Origin: Chloroflexota bacterium
Lineage (GTDB): Bacteria > Chloroflexota > Anaerolineae > Promineifilales > Promineifilaceae
Length of the DNA stretch: 44,851 nt
Direction of reading: 5' to 3'
Assembly: GCA_020629055.1 (NCBI GenBank)
Contig: JAHDEB010000024.1
Location: 1,761 to 46,611 of the forward strand
Each line of letters begins with the position of its first letter. The first letter of the stretch is position 1. Positions 15,668-25,829 of this stretch are shown in pieces. The translations under genes and the position numbers were made by a program. A model generated the notes under the pieces. It was not told the DNA's origin. It did no database searches and saw only the letters and a list, made by a program, of their open reading frames with translations.

Positions 15668-17179
15668 TTATTTCACGACATAGGGCAAATAGATTTGCTC
15701 GTCTAAATCACCAGGGTCCACAGTTGAAACGGGGAACGTATAATCCTCGACTTCCCCATTCATCAACCGAACCGTTGACGAAACACCAACTTGGTCATCA
15801 CACATCCCATCGTTGTCCCAATCTTGGTGCAATCTAAATCGGTATTGATGAGGTGTTTCTGGGTCTACAGATCCGGGGATTTCAAACGAATTCATAAAGA
15901 ATCCGGCACTCACAGGCACCATATTGAAAATTTGCTCTCCCGCGTCCGCAAAATCATTATCTTGGTTCCAATCGGCCCAACCATTTAAACACCCTTTGGC
16001 ACCGGCATTCCCTTGAATATTATATTCGATCATGCCTCCAAGAGGGCCGATCGACCAAGTTCCGATCTTTCGAATACCATCATCGCTACCATCGGCAGCG
16101 GCCGGGCTGCTTTCCGTCGAAACGGTATCCCCAAAGCGAATATGGTTCACCATGCCACTGCTAGCGATATGACTAGCGGCCGGATAAGAAGTGCCATCAG
16201 AAAAGTCTTGGGCATCATTCACCGACCAACCGATATCTTTCATAAAAGCGAGCGTAATCGCATCAACCGTCCGAGAACTTGGCCCCTCACCGGTAGCCGC
16301 ATTCATCATACGCCCTAAATTTGTCACGTGATTATCGTCTAGATGTGACATGCTTGAACCGCTTTCCCAAGTGGTGGTTGAATAAACAAAAGCTGAGTTG
16401 CCATCGTTAGCCGCTTTGGTGTTGGGGCCAGCAAAAACCACGGTCCCTGAACCACCAAGGAAAGCATTGAGTAAAGCTGCCGAATTATTCTCCAAGTCAA
16501 TAAGCTTTGTAACTTCATTAGTCCCATCAAACGTATACACAAAGGTGTCGGTAATGTCTGGTGTGTAACTGCCGGTTGAAGGCGATTCTTCATCGTCTAC
16601 TGAAAAGGTCATTGCAAACCCCATCCCATGCAGAATTTCATGGACCAAGGTGCTCACAAAATCAAATTTATCATCAGCAACGGTACAGTTGGTCGAACAG
16701 TAATCCCAGCTGATGTTGCTGTTTACCGAAGTCAATATCTCAGAGCGATCTCCGTTGATGTCTATCCCATCAATCGCATTAGCAAGCGCGGCTGCGTAAG
16801 TCACAGAAACACCGTCAGCCTCCCCATCAAAACTCTCAGTTGCAGATGCAAACGCCAAAGATCCTTCGGTGCTATCCGGCTGATAGCAGGCGTCAATCAC
16901 AATCGGTACGTCAGAATTAACCAAATTGTCTAAGATATCAACAACGTGATTCATCGCACCCTGAGCCTCGGCCGGCCATGATTGAAGTTCACCAACCATT
17001 CCATCAGGGGTTGGACAATCTCCAGGATCAGCCGCTGTGCGAAATTTAACGGTAAAGGTCGCATTTTGATAGACGTCTACCGTTTGCCCATCATTAGGCT
17101 CAGCTGCGGCCGACTGTTGGCTCAAAAAGATTAACCCCATCAGGGTAAGGGTAAGTAAAAAAGTAAATTTAAATTTCAT
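15668..17179 (-). CDS. Secreted GEVED-domain zinc metalloprotease with YLP tail
   Basis: A 503-residue exported protease. Signal peptide is residues 1-26 (FTFLLTLTLMGLIFLSQQSAAA). The catalytic domain has VHEILHGMGF with His180, Glu181 and His184, the HExxHxxGF type found in secreted bacterial proteases with a later SSMSHLD element that could supply the third ligand. An MMNAATGEGPSS-like loop and a helix ending KDIGW complete it. About 385-490 form a GEVED beta domain (WADWNQDNDFADAGEQIF, then NGEVEDYTFPV), common in secreted proteins. The tail is IYLPYVVK. The frame extends upstream to 17314 into the mutase gene, but ATG 17179 directly precedes the signal peptide. No clear ribosome site. Its place between mutase (55 bp) and epimerase (17 bp) genes is unexpected. 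Confidence 0.85.
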   Translation of the reverse strand: MKFKFTFLLTLTLMGLIFLSQQSAAAEPNDGQTVDVYQNATFTVKFRTAADPGDCPTPDGMVGELQSWPAEAQGAMNHVVDILDNLVNSDVPIVIDACYQPDSTEGSLAFASATESFDGEADGVSVTYAAALANAIDGIDINGDRSEILTSVNSNISWDYCSTNCTVADDKFDFVSTLVHEILHGMGFAMTFSVDDEESPSTGSYTPDITDTFVYTFDGTNEVTKLIDLENNSAALLNAFLGGSGTVVFAGPNTKAANDGNSAFVYSTTTWESGSSMSHLDDNHVTNLGRMMNAATGEGPSSRTVDAITLAFMKDIGWSVNDAQDFSDGTSYPAASHIASSGMVNHIRFGDTVSTESSPAAADGSDDGIRKIGTWSIGPLGGMIEYNIQGNAGAKGCLNGWADWNQDNDFADAGEQIFNMVPVSAGFFMNSFEIPGSVDPETPHQYRFRLHQDWDNDGMCDDQVGVSSTVRLMNGEVEDYTFPVSTVDPGDLDEQIYLPYVVK

Positions 17180-17234
17180 ATTCGAGTTGAACCAATCTAT
17201 TCGGATTGGCTGAAACAGATCTAGGCTGATTAAA

Positions 17235-18875
17235 CTAAACGGTCGGCCGATATTCGCCCCAAACATCACGTAGGGTATGGCAAATTTCACCCAAAGTAAC
17301 ATCATTTTCAACACAGGTTACAAAAAGCGGCATCAAATTTTCATCCGAAGCGGCCGCACTGGCCAATTGCGCTCGCAGCTCTGCGACTTTGCCATTATCA
17401 CGATTGGCCCTCAGTTTGGCTAAATGTTGCCGTTGCCCCTCTTCAATCGCAGGATCCAACTTTAAAATTTGCATATTGACCGGCTCATCGGTCGTGAACT
17501 TATTCACACCCACTACAGTCTCGATCCCTTGCTCAAGCTCTTGTTGGAACCGATATGCCGCTTCATGAATCTCTTGACCCATATAGCCGTCTTCCACGGC
17601 CGCAATCGCACCGCCCATATCGTCAATCGTCTTGATATAGGCCCACGCTTTTTCTTCAATCTGATCAGTAAGCGCTTCCACCGCATACGAGCCAGCGAAC
17701 GGGTCGACCGTATCAGCTACCCCGCTTTCATGAGCGATGATTTGTTGGGTGCGTAACGCGATTTGCACCGCCTCTTCGGTCGGCAGCGAAAGCGCCTCAT
17801 CCCGGCCGTTGGTGTGCAAACTTTGGGTGCCGCCAAGTACGGCCGCAAGCGCCTGCATCGCCACCCGCACCACGTTATTTTCCGGCTGCTGGGCCGTTAA
17901 CGTGCTGCCACCCGTTTGGGTATGAAAACGCATTTTCCAACTTTTCGGGTTTTTAGCCCCAAAGCGATCTTTCATGATTTTGGCCCACATCCGCCGCGCG
18001 GCCCTAAATTTTGCGATTTCTTCTAAAAAGTTGTTGTGCGAATTAAAAAAGAAAGAAAGCTGTTTGGCGAAATCATCGACGTCCAGCCCCGCTTTGAGGG
18101 CTGTATCGACATAGGCGATGCCATTTGCAAGCGTAAAAGCGACCTCTTGAACCGCCGTACATCCCGCTTCCCGGATATGATAGCCACTAATCGAAATCGT
18201 ATTCCAACGGGGCACTTCTGCACCACAATATTCAAAAATATCGGTAATCAAACGCATCGATGGCTTTGGTGGATAAATATAGGTGCCTCTCGCGATATAT
18301 TCTTTTAAGATGTCGTTTTGGATTGTGCCGCGTAATTGCTTCGGATCAACCCCTTGCTCTTTCCCCACAGCGATGACCATCGCCAATAAAATCGCAGAAG
18401 GTGCATTAATCGTCATGCTGATGCTGACTTTATCGAGCGGGATTCCGTCAAGCAATATTCGCATATCGGCCAAAGACGGGATACTAACCCCGACTTTACC
18501 CACTTCCCCCAACGCCATCGGGTCATCACTGTCGTATCCGATTTGTGTCGGTAAATCAAAGGCAACACTTAACCCGGTCTGCCCTTGGGCCAGCAAATAT
18601 TTATACCGCTCGTTTGACTCTTTGGCTGTACTAAAACCGGCATATTGGCGCATGGTCCAAAAACGGCTGCGATACATGGTGGGCTGCACACCTCTGGTAA
18701 ATGGATATTCACCAGGAAATCCTAAATTTTCTTCGTATGCTGGGTCGATGTCGGCCGGGGTAAATAACCGCTCCATGGGGATGTCGGAGCTGGTTGTGAA
18801 GTCGTCTTTGCGTTCGGGGAAACGCTTGATAGTCGGCTCAACTTGAGATTTGGTCCACTCGTCTTTTTTTTTCAT
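17235..18875 (-). CDS. Methylmalonyl-CoA mutase, catalytic (large) subunit
   Basis: Rearranges methylmalonyl-CoA to succinyl-CoA with adenosylcobalamin. A 546-residue protein covering only the TIM-barrel substrate domain. Family blocks are clear: [77 protein letters not shown] and [17 protein letters not shown]. The cobalamin-binding domain (DxHxxG type) is absent, so the enzyme must be two-part, as in archaea and many bacteria; the small B12-binding subunit is not in this window. The start ATG 18875 follows a weak ribosome site. Downstream on the same strand are the metalloprotease and the epimerase. The thiolase upstream fits catabolism of fatty or branched-chain acyl-CoA. Confidence 0.95.
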   Translation of the reverse strand: MKKKDEWTKSQVEPTIKRFPERKDDFTTSSDIPMERLFTPADIDPAYEENLGFPGEYPFTRGVQPTMYRSRFWTMRQYAGFSTAKESNERYKYLLAQGQTGLSVAFDLPTQIGYDSDDPMALGEVGKVGVSIPSLADMRILLDGIPLDKVSISMTINAPSAILLAMVIAVGKEQGVDPKQLRGTIQNDILKEYIARGTYIYPPKPSMRLITDIFEYCGAEVPRWNTISISGYHIREAGCTAVQEVAFTLANGIAYVDTALKAGLDVDDFAKQLSFFFNSHNNFLEEIAKFRAARRMWAKIMKDRFGAKNPKSWKMRFHTQTGGSTLTAQQPENNVVRVAMQALAAVLGGTQSLHTNGRDEALSLPTEEAVQIALRTQQIIAHESGVADTVDPFAGSYAVEALTDQIEEKAWAYIKTIDDMGGAIAAVEDGYMGQEIHEAAYRFQQELEQGIETVVGVNKFTTDEPVNMQILKLDPAIEEGQRQHLAKLRANRDNGKVAELRAQLASAAASDENLMPLFVTCVENDVTLGEICHTLRDVWGEYRPTV

Positions 18876-18894
18876 GTGTTACTTGTAATCATGC

Positions 18895-18995
18895 CGGGGC
18901 GTAGGGACCAGGAAGTCAGATGGTTTGTTACAGAGTAAAGGTTGCCGCCGCTCCCTTCGCCCCTACGGCGATGTTTTTATAGTGTTGGCGGCAAC
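18895..18995. repeat. Nested inverted repeats between thiolase and mutase genes
   Basis: GTTGCCGCC (18941-18949) pairs with GGCGGCAAC (18987-18995). Outside and inside are partial copies of a GGGGCGTAGGG / CGCCCCTACGG inverted motif (about 18896-18906 and 18959-18969). The block is GC-rich relative to surroundings and looks like a degenerate dispersed palindromic element. It may also act as the thiolase terminator on the minus strand, though no T-run follows. Confidence 0.45.
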
Positions 18996-19008
18996 TTTCT
19001 TGCGGTAG

Positions 19009-20199
19009 CTATACCTTTTCGATTAGCACGGCCGTTCCGCCACCCACACCGTGGCACAATGATGCGATACCGTATTTTCCACCGGTACGCCCTAATCCAT
19101 TAATCAGGGTAAGCATCAGCCGTGCGCCTGTGGCGCCAATCGGGTGACCCAATGAGATACCGCCACCATAGATGTTCAGTTTTTCATATGGGATGCCGAA
19201 TACTTTATTGAAAAGTACGCTGTTGGTTGCAAAGGCTTCGTTGTTTTCCCACAGGTCGATATCTTCGACGCTTAAGTTGTGTTTGGCAAGCAACTTTTTC
19301 ACGGCCGGGATCGGTGCTTCAGCAAAACGCCAGCTCTCAACCGCAGACCAAGAACTACCAATTACTTTTGCCAACGGGGTTAACCCATGCTTTTCTACCG
19401 CCTCTTGCGAAGCCAGTAGCATACTGGCAGCCCCATCGCTCAGTTGGCTGGCGTTTCCGGCCGTCAAAATCCCATCTTCGGTAAATGCAGGGCGTAGCTT
19501 GGCCAACCCTTCGGCCGACGTATCTGACCGAATCCCTTCATCTGCACGAATCACGTTTGTGCCCTTACGCGTTTTGACTTCATACGGGGTAATTTCAGTT
19601 TCGAAGATACCGTTTGCAGTCGCCTCGGCCGCACGTTTGTGCGAATAGTAAGCCACTTCATCAACCTCTTCCCGCTCAACTTTATATTCTTTTGAAAGCC
19701 GATCCGTTTCATGCCCCATATTGTCCTGTTCAATCGGGTCAGTCAAACCGTCATATTCAAGGATGTCTTTGAGCTGTTCAGGCTTCCCGGACAGATATTT
19801 ATACCCCCAACGAGCCCGGGCAGATAAAAAGAAACCGGTTTGTGACATCGACTCCATACCACCGGCCAAAACTAAATCGGACTCGCCTGCTTTAATCGAG
19901 GTGGCAGCGTTCATGGCCGCCATCATCCCAGATGAGCAAACCATATCTACCGCATATCCGTCAACGTCTGATGAAATACCAGCTTTAATCGCCGCTTGGC
20001 GGGGCAAAAGCTGACCGTGTCCAGCTCGAAGAACATTCCCCATGATGTACAAATCGAGGTTGTCTCCATTGATACCGGCTTGCTCCAATGTTGCACCCAT
20101 CACATGGGCACCTAAATCAACTGGCAAAACATCTTTAAGACCACCACCAAATCGGCCAATGGGCGTCCGAGTTCCAGCAACAATATAAACATCTTTCAT
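19009..20199 (-). CDS. Acetyl-CoA acyltransferase (thiolase)
   Basis: Either condenses or cleaves acyl-CoA (3-ketoacyl-CoA thiolysis or acetoacetyl-CoA formation). 396 residues, the normal size of the family. The nucleophile Cys88 lies in DMVCSSGMMA, His352 in GHPIGATGAR, and Cys382 in LCHGVGGG; the NEAFA block before His352 is also present. It is cytoplasmic and degradative or biosynthetic; the sequence alone does not settle which. The start ATG 20199 follows GGGGAT about 11 nt upstream. A 24-bp palindrome of the kind bound by TetR-family fatty-acid regulators lies 22-45 bp upstream. The next gene downstream on the same strand is methylmalonyl-CoA mutase, after a 133-bp gap with inverted repeats. 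Confidence 0.95.
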   Translation of the reverse strand: MKDVYIVAGTRTPIGRFGGGLKDVLPVDLGAHVMGATLEQAGINGDNLDLYIMGNVLRAGHGQLLPRQAAIKAGISSDVDGYAVDMVCSSGMMAAMNAATSIKAGESDLVLAGGMESMSQTGFFLSARARWGYKYLSGKPEQLKDILEYDGLTDPIEQDNMGHETDRLSKEYKVEREEVDEVAYYSHKRAAEATANGIFETEITPYEVKTRKGTNVIRADEGIRSDTSAEGLAKLRPAFTEDGILTAGNASQLSDGAASMLLASQEAVEKHGLTPLAKVIGSSWSAVESWRFAEAPIPAVKKLLAKHNLSVEDIDLWENNEAFATNSVLFNKVFGIPYEKLNIYGGGISLGHPIGATGARLMLTLINGLGRTGGKYGIASLCHGVGGGTAVLIEKV

Positions 20200-20220
20200 A
20201 AATAAATATCCCCAACATAA

Positions 20221-20244
20221 AAATTCAAACGAGCGTTTGAATTT
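20221..20244. promoter_or_regulatory. 24-bp palindromic operator upstream of the thiolase gene
   Basis: AAATTCAAACG and CGTTTGAATTT form perfect 11-bp arms around AG. The core CAAAC-N4-GTTTG fits the published G/CAAAC(N2-4)GTTTG/C pattern of PsrA, a TetR-family regulator of beta-oxidation genes. It lies 22-45 bp before the thiolase start, where a bound repressor would block transcription. No tetR gene is in this window, so the cognate protein is unknown. Confidence 0.65.
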
Positions 20245-20282
20245 AATTATAGCCTCAAATTATGATCTGAGTAGAAAAGCGC

Positions 20283-23200
20283 TTAAATTGGTTTTTTCTT
20301 GAACCGATCCTCTGATCGCATGATGGCTTCCTCGATATCTGAAACCCGAACCGGCTTGCTCACATAATCGTCCATTCCGGCCGCTAGGAATTTCTCTCTG
20401 TCCCCTGTCATCGCGTTCGCAGTCATCGCGATAATCAACGGGCGCGACTCACCCCATTTTTCATTAATTATTTTTGTTGCCTCAACACCATCCATTTCAG
20501 GCATTTGAACATCCATAAAAATAACATCGTATGGGGCCTGCTCTAACATCGCAATCGCTTCTGCCCCGTTTTCTGCAATATCGACACCAAATCCCAACCG
20601 TTTAAACATGTTAACCGCGACTTTCTGGTTTACTTTATTATCTTCAGCCAGCAAAATCTGAATGTCAAACAGTTCACCAAGCACCGGTTTATCTTCAGCC
20701 TTTGGCGCTAAGAATCGTTGAGCGATATGCTCTTTTCCGGTAAACGAGTATGAAAGTGCCTTAAAAAACTCTTCTTGTTTCGGTGGTTTAGAAACAAATC
20801 GAGAAGTCCCAAGCATCTCTTTTTTATTGGGCTTATTCATGAGCGGGGCCGACAAAATTAGGGGTGGGGCTGAATGCCCTTTCAGCAGCTCATTCAAAAT
20901 CGCTTCCGAATCTACATCATGTATTTCTAGATAGTCTAAATCTAGGAAAATCGCATCAATATCATGCCCAGCTTCCAATAACATCATAAATGAGGCTGGC
21001 CCAGACTCAGATCTTACAACTTGGATGCCCCAATCATTTAACTGGTCTGCCAACAAATTTTGGCTGGCGACGTTATCATTAATCAGCAGCACTTGCTTCC
21101 CTTTCATCCTGCTAAGCAATTGCAGGTCTAAATGGGATGAGTTCTCAGCGGTAGCTCGGGCTTTGATAGTAAACGAAAAGGTCGATCCCTTGCCCGCTTC
21201 ACTTTCAACCCACATCTCACCATCCATCAGTTCGCTCAACTGCTTACTAATGGCGAGCCCAAGCCCTGTCCCACCGAATTTTCGGGTTGTCGAGGTGTCT
21301 ACCTGGCTAAAAGACTTAAACAATCGATCCATACGATCGGCCGGAATGCCGATGCCTGAGTCTTCTACAGCAAATTGGAGCGTCATCGGTTGTTCGTTTG
21401 TGACGGCAATAACGCGCAAAGTCACTTGACCCTCAGAAGTAAATTTAATCGCGTTTGAAAGCAAGTTAACGATAATCTGCCTTAACCGGGTGACATCACC
21501 CTCGATTTCCTCAGGCACACTTTTGTCATAATCTAGAAGCAGCTCTAGCCCTTTTTCAAACGCTTTTGGCGCGATTAAATCTAAAACTTCTTCTAGACTG
21601 CGTCTTAGGTTAAACGGCTCATTTTCAAGCTCCATCTTGCCCGATTCGATTTTAGAGAAGTCCAAAATTTCGTTGATAATTGTTAGAAGCGACTCTCCAC
21701 TATTTTTAATCGTTTCAACAAAACTAACTTGCTCTGGATTCAGGTCCGTATCGACCAATAGGCTAGCCATCCCGATAACCCCATTCATCGGTGTACGAAT
21801 TTCATGGCTCATATTCGCCAAGAAATCGCTCTTGGCTTGTGCGGCCGCTTCGGCCGCCTCTTTCCCTTCTCTCATCGCCTCTTCAGCTCTCTTTCTCGCA
21901 TCTATATCATAAATGCTGCCTAATGTAGAATTTTCACCAAAATAGGAGAAGTTCTTCAGCATCAATTCTCCCCAGAAAGAATCTCCATCCCTTTTTCCGA
22001 TTATTAGTTCTTGCCGTTCAACAAAGCCAAAGCTGTTTAATTCATCTGTAACCGTACCGCCTGAATCTTCATCAAAATAGAGGTTACGCAACAAATCTTC
22101 GCGGTGATCATCGGGGCCATTCCCCATCAAATTACGCATCGCTTCATTAGAAAAACGGATCGAACGATCATTTTGCCCCGTGATGGCGATAGGCACTGGC
22201 AAAACGGCCAAGATAGAGCCTAATTGCTCCTCACTCTCTTTGAGCTTCCGCTCATTCTCTAACCGCTCGGTCAGGTCAAGACATGTCGCAATCAAGACAT
22301 CTTTCCCTTTCCAGCTCATAAAATGAGCCGTCGTCAAAGCTTCAAAGTGCTCGCCCGACTGTTTTTTGTAAATTTGATGAACGTTTCTCGCTAACCCAGA
22401 TTTGTTGAGCTCTTCCCAAAGTTTATCTCGCCACAACTCATCAAAGTAGATATCTTTCCCTTGAATTTTACTTTTGAAGTCTTCGATATCAGCATCAAAA
22501 ACCTCAGCAAAGGCAAGGTTGACGTAATCAAAAATACCATTCCTGTCAGATATCGATACCGGAACCGGCAGCTGATCTAAAACCTGACGAATTTGCTCTT
22601 CGCTTGCTTTAATTTTTTCTTGCTGTTCGAGCAATTTTCGTCGCGCTTCAATACGTTCGGTAATATCTCGAGCAAAAGCAAAAATATATTCCTCCCCATC
22701 AAACTCCTGAAAAGATGAAGTGACTTCAATGGGTATTTTAGTTCCATCTTTATGCAACTGCATACCTTCATCGGTAATAAATCTTTTTTGCTTGATATGT
22801 TCCCAAATTTCATCCCATTTGGTTTTCATAGAAGGGTTTAAGTCGAATATGGTTGACGAGAGAAACTCTTCTTGGGTATAGCCTAATCCAGTCCATGCAG
22901 TTTGATTGGCCCATGTAATTGACCCATCCCGAGCCAAACGGAAAATTCGGTCCCCCGCATTTTCAATCGAAAATTCAGCGATCTTTAGCTTGCTTTCAGC
23001 CAGCTTACGTTCTCGAATATCCTTCACAAAGGCAAATATATATTCTTCCCCATCAAATTCTTGAAAAGATGAGGTGACTTCTACCGGTCGTGGTATCCCG
23101 TCTTTGGTGTATTGTGTCGCTTCATCGACAACAACCCCATGCTCCTTCACATTCTCCCAAAGACTTGTCCAAATCGGCTCCACTTCAGAATTTAGGTCGA

Positions 23201-25025
23201 AAATCGATAAGTTTAAAAACTCTTCTTGGGTATAGCCAAGACTGGTCCAAGCGGATTTATTAGCATAGCGGATAGACCCATCCCTAGAAAATCGGAAGAT
23301 GCCGTCTCCTGCATTTTCGATGGAAAATTTAGCGATTTTAAGTTCATTCTCCGCCTTTTTCCGATTGGTAATATCCATCGCCTGAGCAACAACGATCTGC
23401 TTCCCATTGTAGTCCAAAAAATCAAGATGTAGCTCGATAGGAAAACTTTCCCCATTTTTTGGAGTAATCAGAGACTCGAGTACCTGACTTCCAGTTTTTT
23501 CTAAATATGCCCAAAGATTTACATATTTCTTTTCATTTAGAGTCGGGTCAATTTCATAAACATACTTTTGCAATATCTCGTCTTGTGTATAGCCAATTCT
23601 GTCAATAACCGTTTGGTTTACACCGATGATTTTTGCATCTTGGTTCACCCAGAAAAGCATATGGGTTGAATTATCGATTGAAAACTGAGTAAGTCGGGCA
23701 GCTTCCTCAGCAGCTCGACGTTCTGTAATATCAATGAGAGTACTCTCATTGAATAAATGCTGATTGTTTTCATCCCGAATGACTCGAACCCGATCCTCGA
23801 CCCAAAACAATGATCCATCTTTACCAACGAGCTGGTACTCAACGGTAAACTCTTCAATGCCCTCTTTTAAATTGTTTAAACCTTGTTTAAATACCCGTTG
23901 GAGGTCATTGGGGTGGATCAGTGAATGAAGCGGCTTCTCTTGAACAGTAAATTCTTCAGGCGAATATCCAAATTGCTTGATATTAGACGACATATATTTT
24001 ACCGTCCAATTTCTGTCTGCAAGCCAACGAACTAAAATAACAGGGCTATTTTCAACGACTTTATTGGCAAGCTCTAGTTCATTTCTTTGTGCTTCAACCT
24101 CTTTTAATATTTTCTCTTGCTCTGCGAATAACAGTCGATTATGAATTGACCCAGAAGCTTGGGTAATAATCGATTCCATCAGATCGAGAGAGTCATTCGA
24201 CAGTTGAATCCCCTTTTCCATCACGGCGATACCGACCGTTCCAATTACTTCGTCTGAAACGATGATAGGCAGAATGGCTAAAGAATAAATGTTTTGGTCT
24301 CGTAATACCCGATTGATCGCAACCGAGTCATCAGCATGTTGCACATCGGTGACCAAAACCCGTTTTTTCTCGTCTAAAACGAGTTTGCTCTCAATATTCT
24401 CTTCAAGATCAATTTCCTCCCCTACCGTGTCGGTTGGAACCAGTGAGGCATATTTTTCTGAAATAACGGTTAATGATTTCTGATCTTTGTTGAGGAGGGC
24501 AACGCCAACTTTGCCAACCCCATCAATCTGTAACAAGCTTTCGACAACCACTTCAAGACATGATTCTAGATCGGTAGCGGCCGTCACAGACGAAATGACG
24601 GAGTTGATCAATGCCAGCTCACCACTTTTCTTATTCACTTCTACAAGGATGTTTTCAAGCTCGGCCGTACGCTCAAGCACCCGCTGCTCAAGTTCCTCCA
24701 TCGTTTTTTCCAAATCTTGGTTGACTTGGAAAAGTTCAAGGCTTTTTTCTTCTAGAAGCTTCTCAGCCTCTTTACGAGCGGCTCGCAAGCGGTCAAGTCT
24801 CTTTTGAATCTTATCGATTCTCTCAAGGCTCTTCTCAAGGTCGGCCGTACGATCAGATACCCGCTGCTCGAGTTCTTCAGTTGCCCGTTCCAGATCTTGG
24901 TTAAGGTAAAAAAGCTCTAGGCTTTTTTCTTCCAAGAGCTGCTCTGCCTCTTTGCGAGCCTCCCGAAGGCGCTCTAGTTTTCTTTGTATTTTCTGATCTT
25001 TTTGGGCTAAGAGGGAGTCTGCCAT
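20283..25025 (-). CDS. Soluble hybrid histidine kinase (GAF, six PAS, two receivers), H-NOX partner
   Basis: A 1580-residue sensor kinase without membrane segments. Residues 1-135 are a coiled coil containing a 60-residue tandem duplication ([20 protein letters not shown] and a near copy). GAF is at about 138-300. Six PAS domains lie between about 312 and 1045, of which the third and fourth (about 560-800) are close duplicates. HisKA has the phospho-acceptor His1074 in [11 protein letters not shown]. HATPase runs about 1175-1285, with NAIKF, DSGIGIP and GGTGLGL boxes. A first receiver (1306-1420) looks degenerate. The second (1453-1575) has Asp1505 in [11 protein letters not shown] and a KP pair. 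The H-NOX gene lies just upstream (48 bp), the arrangement of NO-responsive H-NOX/kinase pairs. The PAS region has no CGGCCG over 2.7 kb. Output presumably passes to a phosphotransfer protein elsewhere. Confidence 0.93.
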   Translation of the reverse strand: MADSLLAQKDQKIQRKLERLREARKEAEQLLEEKSLELFYLNQDLERATEELEQRVSDRTADLEKSLERIDKIQKRLDRLRAARKEAEKLLEEKSLELFQVNQDLEKTMEELEQRVLERTAELENILVEVNKKSGELALINSVISSVTAATDLESCLEVVVESLLQIDGVGKVGVALLNKDQKSLTVISEKYASLVPTDTVGEEIDLEENIESKLVLDEKKRVLVTDVQHADDSVAINRVLRDQNIYSLAILPIIVSDEVIGTVGIAVMEKGIQLSNDSLDLMESIITQASGSIHNRLLFAEQEKILKEVEAQRNELELANKVVENSPVILVRWLADRNWTVKYMSSNIKQFGYSPEEFTVQEKPLHSLIHPNDLQRVFKQGLNNLKEGIEEFTVEYQLVGKDGSLFWVEDRVRVIRDENNQHLFNESTLIDITERRAAEEAARLTQFSIDNSTHMLFWVNQDAKIIGVNQTVIDRIGYTQDEILQKYVYEIDPTLNEKKYVNLWAYLEKTGSQVLESLITPKNGESFPIELHLDFLDYNGKQIVVAQAMDITNRKKAENELKIAKFSIENAGDGIFRFSRDGSIRYANKSAWTSLGYTQEEFLNLSIFDLNSEVEPIWTSLWENVKEHGVVVDEATQYTKDGIPRPVEVTSSFQEFDGEEYIFAFVKDIRERKLAESKLKIAEFSIENAGDRIFRLARDGSITWANQTAWTGLGYTQEEFLSSTIFDLNPSMKTKWDEIWEHIKQKRFITDEGMQLHKDGTKIPIEVTSSFQEFDGEEYIFAFARDITERIEARRKLLEQQEKIKASEEQIRQVLDQLPVPVSISDRNGIFDYVNLAFAEVFDADIEDFKSKIQGKDIYFDELWRDKLWEELNKSGLARNVHQIYKKQSGEHFEALTTAHFMSWKGKDVLIATCLDLTERLENERKLKESEEQLGSILAVLPVPIAITGQNDRSIRFSNEAMRNLMGNGPDDHREDLLRNLYFDEDSGGTVTDELNSFGFVERQELIIGKRDGDSFWGELMLKNFSYFGENSTLGSIYDIDARKRAEEAMREGKEAAEAAAQAKSDFLANMSHEIRTPMNGVIGMASLLVDTDLNPEQVSFVETIKNSGESLLTIINEILDFSKIESGKMELENEPFNLRRSLEEVLDLIAPKAFEKGLELLLDYDKSVPEEIEGDVTRLRQIIVNLLSNAIKFTSEGQVTLRVIAVTNEQPMTLQFAVEDSGIGIPADRMDRLFKSFSQVDTSTTRKFGGTGLGLAISKQLSELMDGEMWVESEAGKGSTFSFTIKARATAENSSHLDLQLLSRMKGKQVLLINDNVASQNLLADQLNDWGIQVVRSESGPASFMMLLEAGHDIDAIFLDLDYLEIHDVDSEAILNELLKGHSAPPLILSAPLMNKPNKKEMLGTSRFVSKPPKQEEFFKALSYSFTGKEHIAQRFLAPKAEDKPVLGELFDIQILLAEDNKVNQKVAVNMFKRLGFGVDIAENGAEAIAMLEQAPYDVIFMDVQMPEMDGVEATKIINEKWGESRPLIIAMTANAMTGDREKFLAAGMDDYVSKPVRVSDIEEAIMRSEDRFKKKPI

Positions 25026-25073
25026 AATGATCTATGAATAAAATGAAGTGCCAATATTTTTTGAATAAAGCAA

Positions 25074-25637
25074 CTAATCTGCTGCTACACTTTCAGGGAC
25101 TTTAACAAGCGTAAATTTAGCCTCTGTCCCATTGGCTTCATTTAAGTCTTCGCGATGAATTTCAATTGACTCACCAAAGTGCTCTAAGCATCCCATCAAC
25201 AGCCCTTCTGCAAAGTCTGCAAATGGTCGTTTAGACGAATAAATCATGACCAAGGTTTCGTCATTCGGATATTCGTAATCAAATTTTGGCAATTCCGCAT
25301 CTGGGTAGAGCTTACGTACCTCCACATGAATATACTGATCGATACTTTTTAGGAAATCGAATGTCCCCGATACATCTTCAAAGAAGGTACTGTAAAGGGC
25401 GTTAAACCGGCCAAACAGATGCTTTCCATAAGCCTTCAACAAAGTTGGAATATCTAATCCGGTCTTTTCGCTTAAAGCAACGACCATGGTGACCATTTCG
25501 TTGTGATCGTAAGTCCCGACAGACGTATAAGCTCCGCCTGAAGGCAAATCACTTTCATCAACAATATCTTCTGCGATTTCCCAGCCAAACTTATCCTCTA
25601 CCATTTCCAAAAACTCGGTAAAAACCATGCCTTTCAT
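25074..25637 (-). CDS. H-NOX heme-binding gas sensor
   Basis: A 187-residue heme nitric oxide/oxygen-binding protein. Family landmarks are all present: the start MKGMVFTEFLEMVEDKFG, proximal heme ligand His104 in YIHVEVRKLYPDAELP, and the propionate-binding motif Y133-S-S135-K-R137. The final helices and strands match the HNOB domain, with no extra domain. The distal pocket Tyr that stabilises O2 in some members cannot be judged here. An upstream in-frame ATG at 25727 adds a non-homologous 30-residue stretch; ATG 25637 has GGAG 8 nt upstream and begins the domain exactly. The hybrid kinase follows 48 bp downstream, so H-NOX most likely binds the gas ligand and modulates that kinase. Confidence 0.95.
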   Translation of the reverse strand: MKGMVFTEFLEMVEDKFGWEIAEDIVDESDLPSGGAYTSVGTYDHNEMVTMVVALSEKTGLDIPTLLKAYGKHLFGRFNALYSTFFEDVSGTFDFLKSIDQYIHVEVRKLYPDAELPKFDYEYPNDETLVMIYSSKRPFADFAEGLLMGCLEHFGESIEIHREDLNEANGTEAKFTLVKVPESVAAD

Positions 25638-25829
25638 ATCAAATGTCTCCAAAATTAGTTTATAAAATGCGAATAGGTGACAAAAATACACCTTCGGCAG
25701 GTTGATTCTGGTGGAAAACCGAGGCAATCACAATGAGCAAAAGTTCCCAATAAGGACGAAAGTAGTAGGTTCCTGAATACTCTTTTTCTATCTAACTAAG
25801 ATCCCTGTAAAGTCGAAACCGCTTGAACG

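Noticed and set aside
17180-17314. 45-codon upstream extension of the GEVED metalloprotease frame
   Set aside because: It overlaps the 3' end of the mutase gene and would bury the signal peptide; ATG 17179 begins the signal peptide directly.
18283-18846. 187-codon plus-strand frame opposite the mutase gene
   Set aside because: It lies wholly antisense to a highly conserved enzyme and shows no domain or ribosome site.
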